Assembly: GCA_021850135.1 (NCBI GenBank)
Contig: JAJZRV010000010.1
Location: 1 to 43,838, forward strand
DNA from: Pseudomonadota bacterium
Lineage (GTDB): Bacteria; Pseudomonadota; Gammaproteobacteria; Burkholderiales; Ferrovaceae
Direction: 5' to 3'
Length of the DNA: 43,838 nt
Every line of letters begins with the position of its first letter. Positions within the stretch are counted from its first letter, which is position 1. A program made the position numbers and the translations under genes. Shown here piece after piece: positions 38,087 through 43,838 of the stretch. The notes under the pieces are model-generated. The model was not told the origin of the DNA and made no database searches. It was given only the letters and a program-made list of their open reading frames with translations.

Positions 38087-38755
38087 TCAGACGCCCAGGT
38101 GCCGTTGCAACCAGCGCGACAGGGCTTCGACTTCTTCCATGCACAGTGAGTGGGCCATGGGATAGGTGTGCCATTCCATGGGGTAGCCCAGGCTCTCCAG
38201 GCGGGCCCGCGAGGCCTCGGCCATGCGCAGGGGAATGACGGTGTCCTGCAGCCCGTGGGCCATGAAGATGGGCAGGCTGCGGTTGGCCTCGCTGCCGGCT
38301 TCGTCCAGCTGTTCGGGCATGGGCAGGTAGGTGGAGAGTGCGAGGATGCCGCCCAGGCGTTCCGGGTAGCGCGTCCCCGCGGTCAGGGCCACCGCCCCGC
38401 CTTGCGAAAAACCGGCCAGGACGATGCGCCGTGCGGGAATGCCACGCGCGATTTCGCGCGCGATGAGGTCATTGACTGCCGCTGCGGACTTGAGCACGCC
38501 GGCGTCGTCAGGGCGCCGTTCCAGTCCGTCGTAGGCCACGTCGTACCAGGCGCGCATCACCATGCCGTTGTTGACGGTCACGGGCTGCTGTGGCGCATGG
38601 GGAAAAATGAAGCGTACGGGCAGCGCGTCGGGCAGTTGCAGTTCCTTCACCACCGGCACGAAGTCGTGGCCGTCGGCACCCAGGCCGTGCAGCCAGATGA
38701 CGCTGGCCGTGGGGTTGTGGTTGGTGACGAGTTCCAGGGCGGGCAACAGGGGCAT
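38087..38755 (-). CDS. Phospholipase/carboxylesterase family serine hydrolase
   Basis: A 222-aa alpha/beta hydrolase of the Abhydrolase_2 (carboxylesterase, acyl-protein thioesterase-like) family. Seen: the oxyanion segment IWLHGLGADGHDFVP, the nucleophile Ser in GFSQGGAVAL, the acid in HGLQDTVIP and the catalytic His in YPMAHSL. Natural substrate unknown; relatives hydrolyse short-chain esters. The ATG at 38755 has AAAGGA 6 nt upstream; another ATG two codons earlier abuts the ribosome site. Last gene of a minus-strand set with mog and darP, 33 bp after mog. It is convergent with relA, with a 4-bp gap. Confidence 0.9.
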   Translation of the reverse strand: MPLLPALELVTNHNPTASVIWLHGLGADGHDFVPVVKELQLPDALPVRFIFPHAPQQPVTVNNGMVMRAWYDVAYDGLERRPDDAGVLKSAAAVNDLIAREIARGIPARRIVLAGFSQGGAVALTAGTRYPERLGGILALSTYLPMPEQLDEAGSEANRSLPIFMAHGLQDTVIPLRMAEASRARLESLGYPMEWHTYPMAHSLCMEEVEALSRWLQRHLGV

Positions 38756-38788
38756 GGTCATTCCTTTGGACGAAAAGGGGCGACGCCG

Positions 38789-39352
38789 TCAGGCGCGCGG
38801 GGGGCGGACGGCGGATTTGGGGCGAAACGCCTGGATGCGTTCCGGCCGGGTTTCGATGTAGGGCCCGCCGATCAGGTCCACGCAGTAGGGCACGGCGGCA
38901 AAGATGCCGTCCAGTGTTTCGCGGATGGCCTTGGGTTGCCCAGGCAGGTTGATGATCAGGGACTGCTTGCGGGTGACCGCTTCCTGGCGCGACAGGATGG
39001 CCGTCGGCGTGTACTTGAGGTTGTTGAAGCGCATCTGTTCGCCAAAGCCGGGCAGCACCCGCTCGGCCACGGCCAGCGTGGCTTCGGGTGTAACGTCGCG
39101 CGGGGCGGGGCCCGTACCGCCCGTGGTGAGGATCAGGCTGCAGCCCGCCTCGTCGGCCATCTGGCGCAGCTGGGCCTCGATCTCGGGCTGCTCGTCGGGA
39201 ATCAGGCGCGCGTCGATGTCCACCGGATTGAGGATGACCTCGGCAATCCATGCCTTGAGGGCCGGGATGCCGGCGTCTTCGTAGATGCCTTGGGAGGCGC
39301 GGTCGCTGATGGAGAGCAGGCCGATTTTCAGGGGGTCGAGCGGGGCAGTCAT
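38789..39352 (-). CDS. mog: Molybdopterin adenylyltransferase
   Basis: Adenylylates molybdopterin before molybdenum insertion in molybdenum cofactor synthesis. The 187-aa protein has the MoaB/Mog fold motifs: LLSISDRASQGIYED at the N-terminus, LTTGGTGPAPRDVTPEA and LPGQPKAIRE. It starts 5 bp after the darP stop, so the two are co-transcribed. Other molybdenum cofactor genes are not in the window. Confidence 0.94.
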   Translation of the reverse strand: MTAPLDPLKIGLLSISDRASQGIYEDAGIPALKAWIAEVILNPVDIDARLIPDEQPEIEAQLRQMADEAGCSLILTTGGTGPAPRDVTPEATLAVAERVLPGFGEQMRFNNLKYTPTAILSRQEAVTRKQSLIINLPGQPKAIRETLDGIFAAVPYCVDLIGGPYIETRPERIQAFRPKSAVRPPRA

Positions 39353-39357
39353 GGGCT

Positions 39358-39882
39358 TTACGGGGTCTCGGAGTCAGGTTGTGTCGCTTGCGGTTCGGCC
39401 GCATCGAGGGTGCGCGCGATGGCGCGGAACAGTTCGCGGTATTGCCGTGGCGGCTTCTGGGCGGCGCGTTCGCGCTGGGTCGCCAGGACCAGCTGGCGCA
39501 GCTGCTGGCGGTCTGCATCACGATGGGCGGCGGCAAATTCATCCACGGCGGCAATATCCTCGAGCATGCGGTCGCGCCAGCGTTCCGCCAGGTGATGGGC
39601 GGCAATGGCCGTGCGCGATACGCCGGCCAGGCGATCCAGGTAGGCCTGCAGCGGGGCGGGGTCCACCTCGCGCATGAGCTTGCCGATGTATTGCATCTGG
39701 CGCCGGATGGCCCCGTGCGCCTTGAAGGTCTTGACCTCCAGGAGGGCGCGTTCGAGGGCTTCGGGCAACTGGAGCGTGCGGATCCGTTCCGGACTGAGGG
39801 CGCTCAGGGCGCTGCCCAGGTCCTGGAGGGCGTGCATCTCGTTCTTGCGCTGGGTTTTACTGGGGAGTTCTTCGAAGGACAC
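39358..39882 (-). CDS. darP: DarP (YjgA), 50S ribosome biogenesis factor
   Basis: A 174-aa protein of the DUF615/YjgA family, which binds late 50S particles and helps assemble the peptidyl-transferase centre. Seen: SKTQRKNEMHALQDLG, a conserved KTFKAHGAIRRQMQYIGKLM stretch and DADRQQLRQLVLATQRERAA. Start choice is uncertain: the GTG at 39882 has GGAA upstream, while a TTG at 39900 would add six residues and has no ribosome site. First gene of the darP-mog-esterase set. It is divergent from pmbA, a common darP-pmbA arrangement. Confidence 0.92.
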   Translation of the reverse strand: MSFEELPSKTQRKNEMHALQDLGSALSALSPERIRTLQLPEALERALLEVKTFKAHGAIRRQMQYIGKLMREVDPAPLQAYLDRLAGVSRTAIAAHHLAERWRDRMLEDIAAVDEFAAAHRDADRQQLRQLVLATQRERAAQKPPRQYRELFRAIARTLDAAEPQATQPDSETP

Positions 39883-39910
39883 AGCTTTTCCATGGGACAA
39901 TCAATGTTGC

Positions 39911-39917
39911 TATGATA
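39911..39917. promoter_or_regulatory. Overlapping divergent -10 boxes, darP and pmbA
   Basis: TATGATA gives TATGAT on plus (39911-39916) and TATCAT on minus (39917-39912). It lies 16 bp before the pmbA ATG. Clear -35 boxes are absent. Confidence 0.4.
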
Positions 39918-39932
39918 CCGGATTAAATTGCA

Positions 39933-41291
39933 ATGGATTCTCAGGTGCCAGACAACAGCCGCTTCTCTTATAGCCAGGAATTCCTGCGATCCCTGGTCCA
40001 GGATGCGCTCGACCATGCGCGCCGTTGCGGTGCCACCGCTGCCGAAGCGGACGTGAGCGAGGGCTTTGGCCACTCCGTCACGGTTCGCCTGGATGAGGTG
40101 GAAACCATCGAATACAACCGCGACAAGGACATCGGGATCACGGTGTTGTTCGGGCAACAGCGCGGGCACGCCAGCACCTCCGATTTTTCGCCGGCGGCCC
40201 TGCGCGATACGGTGGAAAAGGCCTGCAGCATCGCACGCTACACCGCCTCCGATCCCTTCGCGGGTCTCGCCGACCCGGCACTGCTGGCCGGCCCCGACCT
40301 GCCCGACCTCGACCTCTACTACCCCTGGCCGCTGTCGGTGGACGAGGCCATCGACATGGCGCAGCGCTGCGAGCACGCCGCGCTCGACTGCGATTCGCGC
40401 ATCGCCAACTCGGAAGGCGCCACCGTCTACACCCAGGAATCCCAGTTTGCCTACGGTAATTCCCTGGGCTTCATGGGCGGCTATGCGGGTTCCAGCCACG
40501 GCATCAGCTGTTCGGTGATTGCCGGCGCCGAAGCGGAAATGCAACGCGATTACTGGTACACCACGGCGCGCGATCCGCGCGACCTGGAATCGGTGGAGTC
40601 GGTGGGACGCGAGGCCGGGATGCGCACGGTGCGCCGCCTCAAGGCGCGCAAGCTCAAGACCTGCCATGCGCCGGTGCTGTTTGAGGCCACGCTCGCCTCG
40701 AGCCTGATCGGTCACTTCGTGGGCGCGGTCAGCGGTGGATCGCTGTATCGCAAATCCAGCTTTCTCCTGGACAGTCTGGGCCAGCAGGTGTTTTCGCCCC
40801 AGGTGCGCTTGCGTGAAGAGCCCCATCGCCTCAAGGGGCTTGCCAGCGCCGCCTTCGATGACGACGGCGTGGCGACGAAGGCGCGCGACGTGGTGGTGGA
40901 CGGCGTGGTGCAGGGCTATTTTCTGGGCAGCTACTCGGCGCGCAAGCTGGGCATGACTTCCACCGGCAATGCGGGCGGCAACCATAACCTGGTACTGACA
41001 CCCTTCGGCGGCGGCTTCGACGACCTGCTGCGCCAAATGGATCGCGGCCTCGTCGTGACCGAACTGTTGGGGCATGGGATCAACGGCGTCACCGGGGACT
41101 ATTCCCGGGGGGCGGCAGGCTTCTGGGTCGAACACGGAAAAATCCAGTATCCGGTGCACGAAATCACCATCGCCGGCAACCTCAAGGACATGTTCCGCAA
41201 CATCGTGGCCGTGGGCAACGACATCGTCATCCGCGGTTCCAAGATCACGGGTTCGATCCTGGTGGGAGAAATGACCATCGCCGGGGATTGA
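39933..41291 (+). CDS. pmbA: Metalloprotease-related protein PmbA (TldE)
   Basis: A 452-aa partner of TldD; TldD/TldE cleave and mature small modified peptides such as microcin B17 and degrade antitoxin CcdA. Typical PmbA features: N-terminal [40 protein letters not shown], the conserved [20 protein letters not shown] and the terminal [18 protein letters not shown]. TldE lacks the zinc site of TldD. It is divergent from darP. tldD is not in the window. Confidence 0.94.
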   Translation: MDSQVPDNSRFSYSQEFLRSLVQDALDHARRCGATAAEADVSEGFGHSVTVRLDEVETIEYNRDKDIGITVLFGQQRGHASTSDFSPAALRDTVEKACSIARYTASDPFAGLADPALLAGPDLPDLDLYYPWPLSVDEAIDMAQRCEHAALDCDSRIANSEGATVYTQESQFAYGNSLGFMGGYAGSSHGISCSVIAGAEAEMQRDYWYTTARDPRDLESVESVGREAGMRTVRRLKARKLKTCHAPVLFEATLASSLIGHFVGAVSGGSLYRKSSFLLDSLGQQVFSPQVRLREEPHRLKGLASAAFDDDGVATKARDVVVDGVVQGYFLGSYSARKLGMTSTGNAGGNHNLVLTPFGGGFDDLLRQMDRGLVVTELLGHGINGVTGDYSRGAAGFWVEHGKIQYPVHEITIAGNLKDMFRNIVAVGNDIVIRGSKITGSILVGEMTIAGD

Positions 41292-41320
41292 CCCGGGGAT
41301 GCAGTAAGGGAGAAGGGTTC

Positions 41321-41764
41321 ATGAAATGTCCTTTTTGCGGCACGCTCGATTCCCAGGTCATCGACTCGCGCGTCACCGAGGCGGGCGACAGCATTCGCCG
41401 GCGGCGGCGCTGCCTGTCCTGCAACAAGCGCTTCACCACCTACGAGACGGCAGACATCCGCATGCCCCAGGTCATCAAGCAAAACGGCCAGCGCGAGGAC
41501 TACTCTTCCGAAAAGGTGCGCGTCAGCTTCATGCGCGCCCTGCACAAACGCCCGGTTTCCATCGAGCTGGTGGATGCTGCCATTGACCGCATCAAGCAAC
41601 ACCTGCTGGCGCGGGGGGAACGCGAAATCCCCTCGCTGCGCGTGGGCGAGATGGTGATGGAGGAACTGCGCCGCCTGGACAAAGTGGCCTACGTGCGCTT
41701 TGCTTCCGTCTACCGCAGCTTCCAGGACGTGGATGATTTCCGGGACGTGATTCGTGACCTCTGA
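41321..41764 (+). CDS. nrdR: Transcriptional repressor NrdR
   Basis: Represses ribonucleotide reductase genes in response to ATP/dATP. The 147-aa protein has a zinc ribbon (Cys3, Cys6, Cys31, Cys34; [17 protein letters not shown]) and an ATP-cone domain (about residues 49-139). I start at ATG 41321, behind a GGGAGAAGGG ribosome site. The stop overlaps the ribD start by 11 bp. nrdR with rib genes is a widespread operon. Confidence 0.96.
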   Translation: MKCPFCGTLDSQVIDSRVTEAGDSIRRRRRCLSCNKRFTTYETADIRMPQVIKQNGQREDYSSEKVRVSFMRALHKRPVSIELVDAAIDRIKQHLLARGEREIPSLRVGEMVMEELRRLDKVAYVRFASVYRSFQDVDDFRDVIRDL

Positions 41765-42872
41765 GTTTACGACCGCCGACCTGCGCTTCATGGATCGCGC
41801 GTTGGCGCTCGCGGCACGCGGGCTCTATACCACCATGCCCAACCCCCGCGTGGGATGCGTGCTGGAGAAAGGGGGGGAGATCGTCGGCGAGGGCTGGCAC
41901 GAACGGGCCGGGGCCCCCCATGCCGAAGTGCATGCCCTGCGCGATGCCGGGGAGCATGCGCGCGGCGCGACCGCGTACGTCACGCTGGAGCCCTGCAGCC
42001 ATACGGGGCGCACGCCGCCCTGTGCCGACGCCCTGGTGGCGGCAGGGGTGGCCCGCGTGGTGGTGGCGATGCAGGACCCCAACCCGCTGGTGGCGGGCCA
42101 GGGGCTCGCGCGGCTGCGGGCGGCGGGCATCGCGGTGACGGTGGGCGTGCAGGAAGCCCCGGCGCGCGAGCTCAACGTGGGGTTCATTTCGCGCATGACG
42201 CGTGGTCGGCCCTGGATCCGCTCCAAGATCGCCATGAGCCTGGATGGCCGTACCGCGCTCGCCAACGGCGTGAGCCAGTGGATTACCGGTACGGATGCAC
42301 GCGCCGACGCACACCGGCTGCGCGCGCGCTCGTGCGCCATGCTGACGGGGCTGGGCACCGTGCGCAAGGATGACCCCGCGCTGTCGGTGCGGCTGGTGGA
42401 GAGTCCGCGCCAACCCGTCCGCATTGTGGTGGACAACCGGCTGGAGGCGCCGCTCCAGGCCAAAGTGTTTGAAGGGGGCGGTACCCTGCTGTTCACCGTG
42501 TGCGAAGACGAGGCGCGGGCGAAACCTTATCGGGATCGCGGCGTGGAGGTGGTGGTGCTGCCGGCAGCGGCCAATGGCCGGCTCGATTTTGCGGCCATGG
42601 TCCAGGCCCTGGGCGCGCGCGAGTTCAATGAAGTGACGGTCGAGGCGGGCTCCCGTCTCAACGGTCCCCTGCTGGAAGCCGGGGTCTTTGACGAGTTCGT
42701 GTTCTATGTGGCGCCCACCTTGCTGGGCGAGGGCGCTGCAGGCGTGATGGAGATCCAGCCGCTGACCGATTTGTCGCAGCGCATCGACCTCGACATCGTC
42801 ACCGTGGCCCCCGTGGGCGGCGACTGGCGCATCGTGGCCCGACAAAAACGTATCCACGGACAGGCGGGGTGA
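41754..42872 (+). CDS. ribD: Riboflavin biosynthesis protein RibD (deaminase/reductase)
   Basis: Bifunctional: deaminates the pyrimidine intermediate from GTP cyclohydrolase II and reduces its ribosyl side chain. The 372-aa protein has an N-terminal deaminase domain with zinc motif HAEVHAL and [11 protein letters not shown], and a C-terminal DHFR-like reductase domain ([18 protein letters not shown] onward; [27 protein letters not shown]). The GTG at 41754 overlaps nrdR; an ATG at 41790 is a shorter option that would remove conserved N-terminal residues. Confidence 0.95.
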   Translation: MTSEFTTADLRFMDRALALAARGLYTTMPNPRVGCVLEKGGEIVGEGWHERAGAPHAEVHALRDAGEHARGATAYVTLEPCSHTGRTPPCADALVAAGVARVVVAMQDPNPLVAGQGLARLRAAGIAVTVGVQEAPARELNVGFISRMTRGRPWIRSKIAMSLDGRTALANGVSQWITGTDARADAHRLRARSCAMLTGLGTVRKDDPALSVRLVESPRQPVRIVVDNRLEAPLQAKVFEGGGTLLFTVCEDEARAKPYRDRGVEVVVLPAAANGRLDFAAMVQALGAREFNEVTVEAGSRLNGPLLEAGVFDEFVFYVAPTLLGEGAAGVMEIQPLTDLSQRIDLDIVTVAPVGGDWRIVARQKRIHGQAG

Positions 42873-42875
42873 TTC

Positions 42876-43469
42876 ATGTTTACAGGCATCGTGAGCGCGG
42901 TGGGCAGGATCGAATCGGTGAGGCCGCTCGCCGAAGGCGTGCGCCTCGTCATTGACGCCGGGGCGCTGGATCTTGCGGATGTGGCCCTGGGCGACTCCAT
43001 TGCCGTCAATGGCGTCTGCCTGACGGTGGTGGCCTGCAAGGCGCCGAAGTTCGAAGCGGACGTTTCGGCCGCGACCCTCGAGGTCACCTGCGGCCTGCGC
43101 GAAGGCGGCTTCGTCAACCTGGAAAAGGCGCTGCGCCTGTCGGACCGCCTGGGCGGACACCTCGTCAGTGGCCACGTGGACGGCGTCGGCGTGGTGCTGG
43201 CCTTCGAGCCCCGGGGCGAGAGCTGGTTCCTGCGCATCTGCGCGCCCGACGACTTGCCCCGCTACATCGCCCGCAAGGGGTCCGTGACGGTCAACGGAAT
43301 CAGCCTGACCGTCAACGACGTACAGGGCGACGTCTTCGACATCAACATCATTCCGCATACGCGCGCGGTCACCACCATGGCCCATCTGGCCGCGGGCGAC
43401 CCGGTCAATCTGGAGGTGGATTTGCTGGCGCGTTACGCGGAACGCGCAAGGGCGTGGGGCGGGGACTGA
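42876..43469 (+). CDS. ribE: Riboflavin synthase, alpha subunit
   Basis: Dismutates two 6,7-dimethyl-8-ribityllumazine molecules to riboflavin. The 197-aa protein has two tandem lumazine-binding barrels: MFTGIVSAVGRIESV with SIAVNGVCLTVV in the first, and VSGHVDGVG with SVTVNGISLTVNDV in the second. It starts 3 bp after ribD, so translation is likely coupled. There is no room for an FMN riboswitch between it and ribBA. Confidence 0.96.
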   Translation: MFTGIVSAVGRIESVRPLAEGVRLVIDAGALDLADVALGDSIAVNGVCLTVVACKAPKFEADVSAATLEVTCGLREGGFVNLEKALRLSDRLGGHLVSGHVDGVGVVLAFEPRGESWFLRICAPDDLPRYIARKGSVTVNGISLTVNDVQGDVFDINIIPHTRAVTTMAHLAAGDPVNLEVDLLARYAERARAWGGD

Positions 43470-43518
43470 TTTCCTGTAGAATGGCGCTTTGCTTTTCTGC
43501 GCTCTTTAGGTTGCATTT

Positions 43519-43838
43519 ATGGCTACCCCTGCGTCAACCCGCACTCTCGCCGAAGGTATTGCCTCCACCGAGGCCATCATAGCCGACCTCAAGGCCGGCA
43601 AGATGGTGGTTCTGGTGGATGACGAAGACCGCGAGAACGAAGGGGATCTCGTTCTGGCTGCCGAGCATGTCAATGCCGAAACCATCAACTTCATGGCCCG
43701 CTTCGGGCGCGGCCTGATTTGCCTCACCCTGACCGAAGCCCGCTGCCGCCAGCTCAACCTGCCGCTGATGGTGTCGGACAACCGCTCGCCCCTCACCACC
43801 AATTTCACCGTTTCCATGCAAGCGGCCCAGGGCGTCAC
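43519..43838 (+). CDS. ribBA: 3,4-dihydroxy-2-butanone 4-phosphate synthase (RibB or N-terminus of RibBA), 3'-truncated
   Basis: Makes the four-carbon unit of riboflavin from ribulose 5-phosphate. The ATG is at 43519 and the frame is still open at the window end, 106 codons later. Seen: [19 protein letters not shown] followed by [14 protein letters not shown] (metal and substrate acids), [19 protein letters not shown] and the [12 protein letters not shown] segment. Whether a GTP cyclohydrolase II domain follows (RibBA) cannot be seen. It continues the nrdR-ribD-ribE order, 49 bp after ribE. Confidence 0.92.
   Translation, partial: MATPASTRTLAEGIASTEAIIADLKAGKMVVLVDDEDRENEGDLVLAAEHVNAETINFMARFGRGLICLTLTEARCRQLNLPLMVSDNRSPLTTNFTVSMQAAQGV

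Noticed and set aside
43470-43518. FMN riboswitch before ribBA
   Set aside because: Only 49 bp separate ribE and ribBA, too short for the aptamer, and no conserved FMN-aptamer sequence is visible.

Overview
The window reads as chromosomal DNA of a high-GC betaproteobacterium. This rests on conserved gene neighbourhoods: pyrG-kdsA-eno-ftsB, rpfE-recJ-prfB-lysS-lolC-lolD-comEC, and nrdR-ribD-ribE-ribBA. It also rests on a class I polyhydroxyalkanoate (PHA) system with PhaR and a phasin, and on a monofunctional RelA. I cannot name the genus. I saw no rRNA, tRNA, CRISPR array, prophage or insertion sequence.

Region 1 (1-2824): the 3' two-thirds of PEP synthase, with an M20 amidohydrolase running convergently into it. 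The two reading frames overlap by 103 bp.

Region 2 (2872-11888) is the accessory part and the most interesting. It carries a tartronate-semialdehyde-type reductase, an orphan CbbR-like LysR regulator, a PanE/ApbA-family reductase, an OxlT-type oxalate/formate transporter, a TauE/SafE permease, a formyl-CoA:oxalate CoA-transferase (Frc), a protein like the 10-formyl-THF hydrolase domain, and a CRP/FNR-type regulator. Together these suggest oxalate use: import by OxlT, activation to oxalyl-CoA by Frc, reduction to glyoxylate by the PanE homologue (as PanE2 does in Methylobacterium), and passage through tartronate semialdehyde to glycerate. No oxalyl-CoA decarboxylase (oxc) lies in the window. 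Two FNR/FixK-type palindromes lie in the long non-coding stretches before oxlT and frc, and the local CRP/FNR protein carries the FNR recognition residues E-x-x-S-R.

Region 3 (11934-19480) is housekeeping. It holds pyrG, kdsA, eno and ftsB, then bamD facing away from rluD-pgeF with start codons almost touching, then a ZIP metal transporter.

Region 4 (19575-26251) is PHA metabolism: phaC-phaB, a phasin on the other strand, phaR-rimO, and a BktB-like thiolase. The intergenic region between the phasin and phaR holds four copies of a TGC-rich palindrome that look like PhaR sites.

Region 5 (26275-43838) is housekeeping. It holds the rpfE-like gene, recJ, prfB (with the +1 programmed frameshift), lysS, lolC, lolD, comEC and relA. 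A minus-strand trio (darP, mog, esterase) follows, then pmbA, nrdR, ribD, ribE and the start of ribBA, which is cut by the window end.

Several genes have a TATAAT-like box only 7-20 bp before the start codon, so short or near-absent 5' leaders seem common here.
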